Origin: Paramoeba atlantica
Lineage: Eukaryota; Discosea
Length of the DNA: 64,000 nt
NCBI GenBank assembly: GCA_977017575.1
Contig: CDRNVI010000144.1
Location: 62,001 to 126,000, forward strand
Direction: 5' to 3'
Shown: piece after piece, positions 53,167 to 64,000 of the stretch
Numbering within the stretch: position 1 is the first letter of the stretch
Layout of the letters: each line of letters begins with the position of its first letter
Made by a program: the position numbers and the translations under genes
Notes under the pieces: model-generated
Databases searched by the model: none
Told to the model about the DNA's origin: nothing
Seen by the model: only the letters and a program-made list of their open reading frames with translations

Positions 53167-53525
53167 TGCTTTTAATAAAAAAATAAAGACCATCTTTGCT
53201 CCAAGTTAACAGATCTGTCAGGTCTGTCTGAATGAGTGTATAGTGGTGTGGTTCTACAAATTGACTTCTAGTTGAATGTTTATTCAGAAAGAAACCATAT
53301 TTTTTTGGAAATGAACATCATATAATTGGTTGAGGGGAGACTAGAGTGATATTTTTTCTTGAAATTGTCAAGGGAAAGTTCCATCCTCTTAAAATTCCTG
53401 AAATGGGCTTGTTCAAGTTTCAACCTCTATCAGGTTTTGGAGTGAAAACTGTTGGTTTAATGCTTTACATGAGAGTGGGCTTAAGCTGCACTTGCAATCA
53501 TAGTGTTTTTAGGATTGAAGTGACT
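53167..53525 (+). mobile_element. piggyBac fragment, heavily mutated
   Basis: Plus-strand match to the piggyBac at 56120-58620, covering the equivalent of KMKTIFVPSWQVCLDESMVV through VIALDSGFCVLEG. A clean piece reads MIFFLEIVKGKFHP and KTVGLMLYM. Over about 120 aligned bases I count roughly 16 C-to-T/G-to-A changes, 2 of the reverse kind and 2 transversions relative to the better copy, plus one short duplication. Old, internal fragment without ends. Confidence 0.8.
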
Positions 53526-53980
53526 TCAAATATTCCTTTTGAGCCTTCAAAAAAAATCTAATGTTATATCCATATGTTCACTCTTGTGGTCTCTTTTCTG
53601 ATTTGTTTGTTTTTTGGTTGAATGAAGATGGTGAAGGTTGAAGAAATGGAACAAAAAAGAAAAAGAAAAAGGAAAAAAAGTGTGTGTTTATTATTCTTTT
53701 GATGATTGGATTGTTTGATTTGAAAGAAAAGGTTATGCATAGAAGTTGAAGGTGATGATGTTGTGAAAGGGAAAAAAAGAACCTGTTTTGTCAATTGATC
53801 CAAACAGAAACTCTTTCACCAGAGACTCCCATTCCTGGATGTATTCTCAGTGATCTTGACTTGACACTGATTGTTTGAAGAAACTTTGATTCAAGTTCTT
53901 CTTCTTCTTCTTCTTCATTGTTTGGGTCAATGCAACCTGATGTAAGTTTATGAAGAAAACACTGATCACAGTAATCTTCA
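53526..53980. other. Spacer
   Basis: Ordinary AT-moderate DNA, no gene or repeat recognised. Confidence 0.4.
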
Positions 53981-54700
53981 ATGTCTTTGGCTGAACATTG
54001 GAAAACTTTTGAAAGTGAAAAGAATTGGCCAGGGACACAAGACTTGGTCCTCCCTCATCTCAACTTATGGCAACATATAGCTTTTGAAATGTTCTCAAGT
54101 AATTGCATGAATCTGGTCCAGTGGTTTGCTCAATCTGATCAAACCCCTCCACCACCCAAAAGGAAAAGAGAAGAGGAAATCAACCTCCAAGCAGCAAAGA
54201 AGCAAATGCTGACACAACTCAATGAAATGATTGAGAATTGTAAGGACCTTGATGAACTCAAAAGAAAATTGGACAAACAAAAATGATCCAACTGTTGCTA
54301 TTTATCATGAGCAAGATGACAGTTTCACTCTCATCATTGGAGCTCTGGAAAGAGATTTGTTTTGAAACTTTGCTCCCCTGCTCAAACCAGACAAGAGTCA
54401 TCAGAAAACATGAGTCAACTTGCTCCCTCAACAAACAGTCATCATTTTGGGTCTGAGGTGTTGCATGGGTCAACTTGTTCTCTAGTGTGCACTCCAAGAG
54501 CCCACATCACTCAAGGTTTCAGCATTGGCCAAAACACTGAGTATGCAATTGATAGGTCAACTTTATATAAGACATTTGTTAATGCATTGATGGGTCAACT
54601 TTCAATTTCAGTCTCAAACACCAGGCCACTCAAGTGGTGATGCTCTCACTGAACCTTATCTGGAATGGAGGAGGATGTTGAGTGCACACACCCATGCCAA
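53981..54700 (+). pseudogene. Unrecognised gene remnant with NLS-like segment
   Basis: A 101-codon frame (53981-54286) starts MSLAEHWKTFESEKNWPG and has a basic TPPPPKRKREEE motif like a nuclear signal, followed by a helical LTQLNEMIENCKDLDELKRK segment. The sense continues one frame over at an A5 run (NDPTVAIYHEQDDSFTLIIG) and further on (GDALTEPYLEWRRMLSAHTH) with TGA codons between. So the locus encodes or encoded a longer protein. No family recognised. Frameshift at a homopolymer could be decay or a sequence error. Confidence 0.4.
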
Positions 54701-56119
54701 AACCAAATGTAGGGCACAAAAGAGTCACCCAAAAGATTAATGCTTTATCTGAGCAAGACTTAGTTTGAATAACTGATGAACAAACTCCTAAAGAGAGGGG
54801 TAAGGACAAGCAGAGATATTGGAGAGGAGACAAAGCAATAAACCTGAATTGAACAAATGGCTGATTCATTTTGTAAACAAATGAGAAATCTTCTCTTGAA
54901 TGGAATATTATCAGAATCAAAAATAAAAGCAAAGAATAATCAATTTTGAATTTCCAATCTTGTGTCCACAAGTTCATCTTGCATGATCTGACATCTTTAA
55001 AGTAAATTAAAAACCAGAGGAGAAGAAGGCAAAGAAGAAGGAAGGGGTAAGACAAGAGTGGATGAGGGGCAAAATGGGGCACACAGGAGATGGACAAAAA
55101 GCGCACATATCATCAGAAGGAATGCAATATCTCAAAAGATATCCTTGATCAAAGAATCTAAGCACTTTCTGCACATAAAAAGCACTCTTGTACCTCATCA
55201 TTGTAGTCACCATGATCAAATTCATGCAACATGGTGTGGAAGACCAGCTTGTGGAATTAATGAGGGGAATAGGGGGAAATGGAGAAAGAGAATTTAGGAC
55301 TTGAGAAAGAAATAAAAGAGAGAGAGAGACACATGAGAATGGAAAGGATGAGAAAGTGAAATTTGATTTAGGAGAAATCTTCAATCCTATCAACAAGAAC
55401 AGAAGAAAATGATTCTCTAACACCAACTTTAGGAAATCCAAGGATCTTGAGAGGTGGATGTTATCAAATGAGGAGGTTCAAGGAGATTTCAAAGAAAGTG
55501 ATGAAGAAATATGAACCCAAAAGGAGCAAACTAGTAATGCCAATCAGCTCAGTTGGCCAAAAGGATGAATATTTCCCCCCTTAATAAGGGTCACTGAGAT
55601 CCCAGGGGATGCAAGGGGGGGTTTGAATATTGAGACCTTTTGTCAAGCCACCTTTTGGGCAGTTAAGAGGAAGCAGCCAAGAACCTATTTGAATGTTGAA
55701 TTGACCCAATTGGTTCAGATTGCAATCAGAAAGAAAAGAAGATGGAAGATTGAGATCAAAATAAATAAGGGGGGGGGTTTTGGAGTTGGCTTGAGAAACT
55801 CTACTCCAAAAGGGGAAAAGACCAAAACCAAGGATAATTAAGAGGGATAAACAATGGAAAAGAAGCCAGAGAAAGTACTCAAGAAGTATGCAAAGGAACA
55901 GAACAAAGAGGAGACTTCACCAACAGCAGCATCTCCAGCCTTTTTGTACCAAAGAGAAAGATTGATCTGAGATATGTGAACCACACAGCACAAAAACTGT
56001 GAGACTCTGGGAGAAATGTTTCACCATCTTCCAAAAGAAAAGGAAAAACCAGAAAAAAAGAAAAAACCAGAAAAACCAGAAAAAAAACAAATAAAATTGT
56101 TAAACTCTCCAGAAAATCA
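54701..56119. other. Spacer with isolated protein-like scraps
   Basis: Mixed composition. A 72-codon + frame at 55623-55841 (NIETFCQATFWAVKRKQPRT) looks coding but has no recognisable family and no neighbours. C8 and G9 runs near 55576 and 55770. No RNA gene seen. Confidence 0.35.
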
Positions 56120-56339
56120 GGTTCCTTCCAGGCCAAAAGACTAATTAGGCCCCTATTTTTGACTCTTTTTTTGAAGCCACTGGTGGGTGGAGGGGAGATT
56201 TTTTTTGATAAACTTTTTAATAAAGATCTTTTAAACAAGAATATCAAGAAATATTTGTCCAAATATTGTTTTTTGAAAAAAAAAATTGAGTCACCAAAAA
56301 AAAAAAAACATTATTTTTCAAAAGGACTAATTAGTCCTC

Positions 56340-57006
56340 AGTCATGTGCCTGCTCATATGGTCAGCAAAGCAACCTGAACAAAAAATGAGTGTTTGATCA
56401 CAGGAGCAATAGGTTCGAACTTTCTTTGTACAATTTGTCCCATTGCATCCTACTCTTCTGGTACTCTTGTCTGGCTCCAGTCCAATTACCATTTCACCAA
56501 ACTCCAGCAAAGTTGGGCTTGATCATCAGATGATGTTCTACATGAGTTGGGAGTGGTATTCGCAGGTTATAGCCTTCATCCAAGAGATGATTCTGAGAGA
56601 GTAGACCTTGGGCAACCTCAAAACGAAATTCTGCAAAGGAGAGCTCTTTGGCTCAGGGGAAAAAGTGCTGAAATATGAGGAAGGCATTGACTTCCACAAC
56701 TACAAGAATGAAAGCAAACTGCCTGTGGACCCATTTTTTGGTCTTCCAGGAACTCTCCAAGGAGAGAGAACCTTGCCTCAGTTGGTTGTGATCATCCACA
56801 CAATGCCTGGTTTGATAGTAAAAGTCAAGAGGCTGAGTATATCACAGGGAGAGTCTTTGGCCTTCAAGCTTGTGATTTCATGGGCAACCAGTGGGAAAAG
56901 AAGTTCCCCAGGTATTAATCATTATAGAAGAGTGATGAACATCTTGGAAAGCCTCCACATAGAATTTATAACCTCTCAGAGATCCTTTCTTCACTTTCAC
57001 ACATAA
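56340..57006 (-). pseudogene. piggyBac transposase C-terminal part
   Basis: Continues the transposase downstream of the 57109-57738 block, in shifting frames: YKFYVEAFQDVHHSSIMINT, then CVDDHNNQLRQGSLSLESSW (with the third catalytic region), EVNAFLIFQHFF, KELSFAEFRFEV, and finally a cysteine-rich end (GCNGTNCTKKVRTYCSCDQ with CSGCFADHMSRH), the zinc-binding tail found in many piggyBac transposases. There is one TGA just before the SFAEF block and at least two frame changes. Confidence 0.7.
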
Positions 57007-57108
57007 CCAGGTTCCTTCTCCTTGAGGTGTGCAACAATCTCTTCCCCTGGAATTCCTTTGGGCCAATATCGTTTTTTCTTCACAACTGAAGTACAATACA
57101 ATCCCTTC

Positions 57109-57738
57109 TCAAAGAAGTTGAATACAACCTTCCAACACACAAAAACCACTATCCAAAGCAATTACTCGACCAGTTCCCCAAATTCCCTCAGTCATTCTAA
57201 GCATTAAACCAACAGTTTTCGCTCCAGAACCAGATGGAGGTTGAAACTTGGGCAGGCCCATTTCAGGAGGATGGGACTTTCCTTCCACAATTTCAAGAAA
57301 GAATATCACTCTAGTCTCCCCACAACCAATTGTATAATATTCATTTCCAAAAGGATGAGGTTCCCTCTGAACAAACATCCAACCAGGAGCCCATTTACAG
57401 AACCACACCACCATAGACTCATCCAGACAGACCTGCCAACTTGGAACAAAGATGGTCTTCATCTTTTCGTTAAAAGCAGCAATCAGGGGTCGAATTTCCC
57501 ACATACGGTCTGTGTAAGAGGGTTTTGCAGAGAGAGGAGCAAGTTTAAGAGAGGAGACAATCATATCAAACCGATTTCTACTGATATATTTCCCAAGATA
57601 AGGCAGTGTACCATGCAAGGAAGATCCAGCTGAATCCTTTGAAATTCGAAAAAAATCCCTTCTTTTATGTCCTGGGTAGAAAGACATAATCTGGCACAAG
57701 GCAATAAAATCAAGCATTTCAGCTTCAGTGAAGTTCAA
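57109..57738 (-). CDS. piggyBac transposase, central catalytic block
   Basis: 209 codons: MNFTEAEMLDFIALCQIMSF, the YLGKYISRNRFDMIVSSLKL helices, then VCLDESMVVWFCKWAPGWMF with the first catalytic Asp, QREPHPFGNEYYTIGCGETR, and VIALDSGFCVLEGCIQLL with the second Asp. This is the DDE_Tnp_1_7 layout in which three Asp residues cut at TTAA. The best-preserved part of the element. The frame ends where it slips before FEKGLYCTSVVKKKRYWPKG. Confidence 0.85.
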   Translation of the reverse strand: MNFTEAEMLDFIALCQIMSFYPGHKRRDFFRISKDSAGSSLHGTLPYLGKYISRNRFDMIVSSLKLAPLSAKPSYTDRMWEIRPLIAAFNEKMKTIFVPSWQVCLDESMVVWFCKWAPGWMFVQREPHPFGNEYYTIGCGETRVIFFLEIVEGKSHPPEMGLPKFQPPSGSGAKTVGLMLRMTEGIWGTGRVIALDSGFCVLEGCIQLL

Positions 57739-57886
57739 AGAATGGTTAAACTCATTTTTGTTGCTTTCAGCACATCAGTTTTTAGAAAGGTTAGAGGCAG
57801 AACTTGGAGAAAAATATCGAGGGGAGTGGGGACATAAACAGCATCAAAGCGAATTCTTGTACAGGCCTTGAAGTCTTGTGCTCCTA

Positions 57887-58453
57887 TCACAGCACGAGCA
57901 TCAGTTGTTGAGGAAGACCACTCAGAAACACAAAGGAAAGATCATTTTCAACGAGTTCTGCTGCATTGTCTTCCCCTTCCTCCTCAATATCAGAGCAAGA
58001 TTCAGTATCTTCATCATCAGTATCAGATGAGCCCAAAACAGGCACAGAGGTTGTTGATGCCTGGGATGAACCAGAACTTGATCCTCCTGAGCCAGAAGAG
58101 GATGATGAAGATGAAGATGGATGAGTTGAAGTCCCACAACCCTCTGAGACATCCGCTTCTCCAACAAACTTCAAATTTTCAGGGAGAGCCAGAAGGTAAT
58201 CATTCTGGAAGACAGGAGAACAAAGCAAAACTACCATCTGAGATTTCCTGTCATAGTTCTGAAGTTCCACCCTTTTTACCCTGAGTGAAGAGAGAGATGC
58301 TCCTTGATATTGGTCACCAAAATGTTTCCTTAGAAGATGAGAAGGGCAAAGGTTCACAGCTTTGCAGAACCAAATAGTATCCTCCTTCAATTCTTCAATT
58401 CTTGGAGAAGTTGATCCAGAACTCATTTTTCTCACCACTGTAACTTTTTTCAT
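57887..58453 (-). CDS. piggyBac transposase, N-terminal part
   Basis: 188 codons from MKKVTVVRKMSSGSTSPRIE. A leading globular part (FCKAVNLCPSHLLRKHFGDQ, LRVKRVELQNYD) is followed by a Ser/Gly linker and an acidic stretch (GSSDTDDEDTESCSDIEEEG), the acidic N-terminal region common in piggyBac proteins. An intron or frame break separates it from the catalytic block. It starts about 150 bp inside the right end of the element. Confidence 0.65.
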   Translation of the reverse strand: MKKVTVVRKMSSGSTSPRIEELKEDTIWFCKAVNLCPSHLLRKHFGDQYQGASLSSLRVKRVELQNYDRKSQMVVLLCSPVFQNDYLLALPENLKFVGEADVSEGCGTSTHPSSSSSSSSGSGGSSSGSSQASTTSVPVLGSSDTDDEDTESCSDIEEEGEDNAAELVENDLSFVFLSGLPQQLMLVL

Positions 58454-58620
58454 TCAGACTTTCTGAGAAAGGCATTGTGATGAAAATCAAGAAAAAACCT
58501 CAAAGAAACACAAAAGAAAGTCAAAAAAAAAAAAAAGTTCAAAAATGTGCTTTATTTTGGCCAACAAACAGGAGCCTAATTAGGCCCAAAAAGACTAATT
58601 AGGCCCCCCTGGAAGGAACC

Positions 58621-60190
58621 CGATATAATATTGTTAACCAAAATAAACCTGATCAAATTGTGCAATATCTTGATGCAATAAATGAGGAAATATATAATAT
58701 ATTTGTTCTCATTCTCACTTCTAATCTAAGAGAAGGAAAGAAAAGATTGAAGAAGAGATAAAAAAAAATGAAAAAATTCACTATGTGAGAATTGAACCTG
58801 TTAGATGAATAGATGGTTCTTGCCCTTCTCCTTATTCTCCTAAGGTTTGAAAAAGAAGTTTTTCAATCCCCCTCCTTTGAAACAAAAATAGAAGACATTA
58901 TTTGAAAAATAACTTTCTTCAAAAGAACAATGAACCCCCAGAATTTTCATACTCTCTGGGTGCTAATTTGAAAATTTGTACCCAGAGAGAGTATAAGTCT
59001 TCTTGCTTGAGGTCATTTGAGTTTTGCTTGTATTGCCACTGAACAAGGAAAGAACCAAAATAGTCACTTCTTCAAAAAAGATCAAAAGAAATGAGTTCTC
59101 TGTTCAAAAAAAAAATGTGAAAAAGGAGGTGAAAAGAAAAGATAAAGAAGATAAAAACTAGTAAGAAAAAGAAAGAAAAAAGAACCTTGTGTCCTTACCT
59201 CTCACAGCTTAATAGATGGTCTCCCTGATCCAGTGTCCCCTCAAGGTAAAATGATTCCCATTTCTCTCAAAGTTCTTGTTTCTCAAAAGACAAAGGGAAT
59301 GCCAAATCAAAGAAAGGTCCCAACATTGAACTGGGGTGAGTCATAAAATAATTAAAGAAATAATTGATATTCTCAAGGATCCACCAGGTCTAATCCTCTT
59401 AAATAACATCAAAGAAATAATAGTGTTGTTTGAACAATATCAAAAGAACTATTTAACTTGTTCATATATAAAACTCCTTACAATCCATTCAATTTGTTTT
59501 GCCTTTCTCAATCTTGGGTGTTAATCACAAGCACAAAGTGGAAACATTATCATCACAACAAGACACTCCCTCAACAGGTATTCAACAAAACCAAATAACC
59601 CATAACCCAAATATCCAACCAAGAAACAACCACCTCTAAAAACCACCAACAAATAACAAACAACAAAACAATAAAACAACAATCCCCCCACAAACAAGGC
59701 ACAATACTCCAGGAACAACAAAACACAAAATAAAGAAGAGGGGAAAACCTGGTGTGATAATGAGGAGAAAACAATAGTGGTGACAACAACTTGCACAGCA
59801 GAAAGTGCTTTTGGTGAGAAGGTGGAAAATCAGAAAGGTGCCAAGTGTATTTTTTCTACCCCATCATGAATTCTCCATTATTGTTTGTGTTAAAAACCAC
59901 CCACTTCCACTCCCTTCATTCAAAAGGAAAGTCAATCAAAAAATTCAAAATAAAAAACAAAAGGAAAGGGGAAGGAGGAAAGGGAAAAAAAGAAAAAGAA
60001 GGAAAAGAGGGGGAAAAACAAAAGAGATAAGAAAGGGAGAAAAAGGGGAAAGATAAGAAAGAAACAGGAAGAAAAGAAGAAAAAACCTCTGATTGAAAGC
60101 AGATCAATCAAAGAAAAGAACCCTTTTCAATGTAATTCCACTCTTTTCTGATAAGAATGGAAAATGTGGAACACTTTTGTCTCTGTTCTA
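58621..60190. other. Spacer
   Basis: Holds one palindrome copy (58948-58995). A tRNA T-arm-like scrap (AGGTTCAATTCTCACATAG on minus, near 58778-58805) cannot be folded further. A C/A-rich microsatellite runs 59575-59740. No gene supported. Confidence 0.4.
58948..58995. repeat. ATACTCTCTGGGT palindrome, copy 3
   Basis: CATACTCTCTGGGTGC, centre TAATTTGAAAATTTG, then TACCCAGAGAGAGTATA. The best-paired family member. Confidence 0.8.
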
Positions 60191-61508
60191 AAATAAAAGA
60201 TTAAACAAAAGAAAAGGAAGGAAGAAAAAAAAAGAAAGAAAAAAAAAAGAGAAAAAACAAAGAAAAAAGAGAAGAAAAAAAAGAAAGAAAAAAAACAAGA
60301 AAAAAGAAGAAAAAAAAAGAAAAAAAAGAACCTCATTTGGTGGGATCTCAAGTCTCCCTGACTCCCTAACTCCTCAGCTCCTCTCTCTCTCTCTCTCTTT
60401 CTCTCTCTTACCAAGAATTGAATCATCTTCTGGGACATTCCAATTCTTTGAGGGTTCCAAATCGCTGAAAAATGTCAAAGAAGAAAAAAGAGTTGTTTGA
60501 ACAAATCAAAAGGACTTTTTAATTTGTTCATAAAACTCCAAAACATCACCACAAAATCCCTTCAATTGTTCTGTCTTTCTTGTTTTTTGGTTATATTGTC
60601 ATCTAACAGAAAAAGAAAAAAGAAAAGAAAGAAAAATTAGTTTTCCAATTAAAAAAAAACAAAGAAAAACAAAGAAAAGAAAAAAAACACATCACAAAAC
60701 ACCCAACAAAATAAAGGTTTTTGATCTTAAGAAAAAGAGAACGAAAAAAGAAAGAAAAAGAAAAAGAAAAAAAGAAAAAAATACATTTGAACAAGATTCG
60801 TGAGTTGAGTGGTCATGTGAATGAATTCTTACTGAAATACCTACAAAGAGAAAAGAAAGAAAGAAGAAAGAAAGAAAAAAGAAAGAAAGAAGAGGGAAAG
60901 AAAGAAAAAAAGAAAGAAGAGGGAAAGAAAAGAAATAAAAAAAAAAAAATATTATGAAAGGGAGAGAGAAGAGAGAGAGAGAGAGAGAGGAGAGGAGAGG
61001 GAGAGAAGAAAAAGAGAAAGAGAGAGAAAAGTGAGAGAGAAAAGAGAGAGAGAAAGAAAGAAAAGAAAAATAATCATCAGAACAGTATAATTTATCCAAA
61101 AAATAATCAGAAGAAAAAAAAGAAAAAAAAGAAAAGAAAAAGAAAAGAAAAACATTTGAAGAAGATCAGAGGGTCATGCAAAATTAATTCAACAGGCATT
61201 GCCCACTGAGATAGTTGTCCGCCAAAAGCCTTTTTTAACAAATAATAGAGAGAAGAGAGAAGAGAGAAGAGAGAGAGAAAGAAAAAGTGGAAGAGAAAGA
61301 GAAAGAGAAGAGGAGAAGAGAGAGAGAGGAGAGAAGGAGAGAAGGAGAGAAGGAGAGAAGGAGAGAAGGAGAGAAGGAGAGAAGGAGAGAAGGAAAGAAG
61401 GAGAGAAGGAGAGAAGGAGAAAGAGAGAGAAGAATTAAATATGATAAAATTATTAAAAGAATAATAAAAGAAAGAAAAAAAAAAAATAATAAAATAATAA
61501 AATAATAA

Positions 61509-61539
<31 letters not shown>

Positions 61540-63290
61540 TGAAAATAAAAATAAAAATAAAATAAAAATAAAAATAAAACAAAATAAAAAATAAAAAATA
61601 AAAAAAAAAACATAATTTGGACATGAAGATTTTCAATTTCTAATGGAACAGCCCTCTCAAAGTATTGTCAGAAAGATCACTAGAAAGAGAAGAGAGAGAA
61701 GAGAGAGGGAGAGAAAAGGGGAGAGAGAAAGAGAGAGAAGAATGAAAAAGTTAAAAGAAAAAGAAAAGAAAAAAAAGAAAAAGAAAAAGAAAAAAGAAAA
61801 AAAAAAAAAGAAAAAGAAACAAATAAAACAAGAGAAGAAAGGAGATAGTTGTTTGCCAAAAGCCTTTTTTAACAAATAATAGAAAGAGAGAAGAGAAAGA
61901 GAGAAGAGAGAAGAGAAAGAGAAAGAAAAAGCAGAAGAGAAAGAGAAAGAGAAGAGGAGAGGAGAGAGAGAGGAGAGAAGGAGAGAATGAGAAAGAGAGA
62001 GAAGAAGAAGAAGAGAAGCAAAAAAACAGAGGTTGTGTGTTGCTCACCCTCCTCTCCCATTCTCTCTCCCCCCCCCCCAAGAACCCCCCCTCTTGCTCTT
62101 TCATTTTTTGTTTTCCATTGTGATTGTGGGTATTTGTAATTTTTTTTCATACTCTCTGGGTTCAAATTTTCAGATTCACATCCAGAGAGTATGAAAAATC
62201 CAAATGAAAAAAACACAAAAACATTGTCCTCCCAGATGAAATCTTCCAATCTCACAAACAAAAGAGAAAAAGAGAGGAACTAAAAAAAAGAATTACCCTC
62301 AAGAGAGAGAAAAGACAAAGGGGGAAAACAGCAGTGAGAAAAAAAAGAAAAAAAAAACAAGAAAAAAAAAGGGAAAGACAAAAGAAAGAAAAGAAAAAAG
62401 GAGAAAAAAAAACAGATGGAGAAAAAAGAAAAAAAGAAAACCCAAGAAAAGAAAAAAAAGGAAAACTCAAAAAAACAAAAAAAAAAAACCTCTTTTCTTG
62501 ATCAGCCAGAATGCCCCTCTCCCCTCTCCCTCCCATGAAACATCCCCCCCCACCCCCCACCCCTCCTCAAAAAATTATCATCATGATATTTGTGGTTGAT
62601 TCTATCACCATCCCTTTTAACCCCCCCCCTCTCCCCCTCTCCCTTTGCATTCCCCCCTTTTACTCCCTCTCCCCCCATCACCCACCCCACAGAAAAAGGC
62701 AGTTGTTCAAGTCAGTTTGGAAGCTCCCTCAATGGAGGTCACATTGAGTGGAAAAGAGAATGAAAGAAAGGAAAAAAAGAGAGGGAGGGGGAACTGAAGA
62801 GGTCGGAAGAAGAAAACTGAAGAGGGTGAAAAGGAGAGAAGAGGAAGGAAGAAAAAACGAAAAAAAAAAAACCAATTATCAAGCTGACAAAGAGCATCTT
62901 TTTGCCGAAAAATTAAGGGATCTAAATCAGCGGCTCAACCGCTTTTTTTTTTGTTTGGTGAAAAGGAGGAAGAGAGAAGAGAGAAGAGAGAAGAGAGAAG
63001 AGAGAGAGAGAGAGAAAGAGAGAGAGACTTTGTTTGGTAAAAGTTTGTGTTTGGGTTGTTGAATTCAAGGGATCTCTCCTCTTTTTCCTTTGGTTTTTTT
63101 TTGACTTTTCATGGTTTGTTTCTTTTGTTTCTTTTGTTTCTTTTGTTTTTCTTTCTTTCCTTTCCTTTTTTTTTGTCTTTTTGGATTTTTGTCTCAACCT
63201 TCCAAAGATTGTTCTGAGGTTTTCTTTCTTTTTTTGTCATTTCAAACTTTTCAAACTGCTGTTTTTAAATTTTTCCTCTTTTTGAATGTA
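60191..63290. repeat. Purine-strand dispersed repeat, copy 2
   Basis: Polypurine + strand with islands matching copy 1 (1-2480) in order. The island GATAGTTGTYYGCCAAAAGC, followed by CTTTTTTAACAAATAATAGA, occurs at about 670, 61208 and 61849, so copy 2 has an extra internal duplication. (AAAATAAAAATA)n fills 61480-61600 and GAGAAGGAGA units 61330-61420. The end block 62930-63110 matches 1940-2410. Not coding. Confidence 0.75.
62148..62193. repeat. ATACTCTCTGGGT palindrome, copy 4
   Basis: CATACTCTCTGGGTTCAAAT, centre, then CATCCAGAGAGTATG. It sits inside copy 2 of the purine repeat; the corresponding place in copy 1 lacks it, so it looks like a separate insertion. Confidence 0.75.
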
Positions 63291-64000
63291 TTTTGGTGAC
63301 CCCCCAAAAAATCATATTTGAAGTGGAGGAGGGAGAATGAGTACATAGAAAGAGAAAAGAGAGAGAGAGGCGGGGGAAAAAAAAGAAGGATTGTTGCCTT
63401 TTCAAAAAGTAATTGCTAGATTCAATAAAAATCAATTTATTCAAATTTTAAAGAGCAAGTGAGTGGGTGATGTTCCTGCCCCCCCACTCCTCTTTTTTTG
63501 TTGTTTAAAATCAAATTGTTTTGTTGAGAGAAATAAGAATGAAAATTTTATTTGTGACCCCACAGAGTGGCAGAAAGAACACACTGCTTTTGAAGTGTTT
63601 CAGTGAATCAACTCACAAAACAAAGATTTATTTTTGAGAGAGAGTGAGTTGGTGTTTGCATTTTCGTTTTGGCTCTCACTCTCCCCTTCAAAATTGTGAG
63701 AATGGATGTTTACCCACTCAGCAAGCGCCTCCCATCAACCCTGACAACAGTGCAATAAAATGTGAGAGTTTAAAGTTTCCATTCTGGAATAAAAGACCTG
63801 GACTGGTGGGGTCATGAATGCCTTTTTTGTGCCATTTGAGAGGAATTTATTCTGGGGATGAAGGTCTGTTTGACTGAAAACCACAATCATGTCATTCACC
63901 AAATGAGGAAGACCACATTTTTCTCTGTTTTTTTGGTCTCTGTTCTCCTGCTGCTATTCCTGCCTTCACCATTGACTTGACAAGATGGTGGGTCACTTGT
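63291..64000. other. Spacer, nothing recognised
   Basis: Ordinary-composition DNA to the window edge with short C runs (63300, 63480). No repeat partner, RNA gene or convincing frame was noticed. Confidence 0.4.

Larger units (their letters stand above)
56120..58620 (-). mobile_element. piggyBac-like DNA transposon, nearly full length
   Basis: 2.5 kb bounded by a perfect 13-bp inverted repeat: GGTTCCTTCCAGG (56120-56132) and its complement (58608-58620). GACTAATTAGGCC-type motifs lie just inside each end and recur (56139-56152, 56327-56340, 58572-58585, 58592-58604), as expected for transposase-binding subterminal repeats. The transposase runs on minus from 58453 to about 56340. TTAA, the usual piggyBac target, does not abut the ends; the nearest lie 13-16 bp outside, so the true ends may be slightly further out. 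Several frame breaks make this copy inactive. Confidence 0.8.

Noticed and set aside
56400-56430. B-box-like GGTTCGAAC as a tRNA or SINE head
   Set aside because: It lies within the cysteine-rich end of the piggyBac transposase and no A box or fold accompanies it.
58775-58835. tRNA gene on minus
   Set aside because: Only a T-arm-like piece is present; no anticodon stem or acceptor can be formed.

Overview
The window is nuclear DNA from a small-genome-style eukaryote with AT-rich spacers. The 5.8S and 18S sequences read as opisthokont, closest in feel to early-diverging fungi or their protist relatives; this is judged by eye and no species is claimed. Supporting signs are a complete 18S-5.8S-28S rDNA unit, two dispersed 5S genes, GT-AG introns of about 57-66 nt, polyubiquitin, cytosolic HSP70, a tRNA-derived SINE, LINEs and piggyBac. 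Much of the rest is one-strand polypurine or polypyrimidine DNA (1-2480, 26400-27040, 37400-40030, 60200-63300), and most long reading frames there are artefacts of that composition.

Layout. 1-2480: purine-rich dispersed repeat, found again at 60700-63290. 2830-13150: decayed coding regions, tRNA-Met, tRNA-Glu, a tRNA-Phe-like sequence, internally deleted tRNA relics, a Myb/SANT-like gene remnant and the 3' end of a LINE. 13153-24849: one rDNA unit on the minus strand, bounded by a 92-94 bp direct repeat. Its 28S gene is split by a 4.2-kb insertion (14418-18632) that carries a seven-exon gene on the strand opposite to the rRNA. 24850-31500: spacer, tRNA-Lys, A/C-rich microsatellite land. 31629-36872: polyubiquitin, 5S rRNA (minus) and an HSP70 gene broken by frameshifts, TGA codons and a SINE. 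37400-41310: low-complexity DNA and a broken PB1-domain coiled-coil gene. 41954-42071: second 5S rRNA (plus). 42130-46300 and 50700-53165: two different decayed LINEs. 47370-48720 and 53981-54700: unrecognised coding remnants. 48925-49505: a 193-bp satellite. 53167-53525 and 56120-58620: a piggyBac fragment and a near-complete piggyBac with inverted ends.

The strongest candidate for something undescribed is the 28S insertion: a 6-bp flanking duplication, an array of about 48 copies of an 18-bp unit, and an antisense gene for a roughly 660-residue protein that I do not recognise. A second theme is that several gene-like frames stay continuous across in-frame TGA codons. In HSP70 both TGAs replace Arg codons. 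A pairwise comparison of the two piggyBac copies shows that decay here is dominated by C:G to T:A transitions, which is the simpler explanation.
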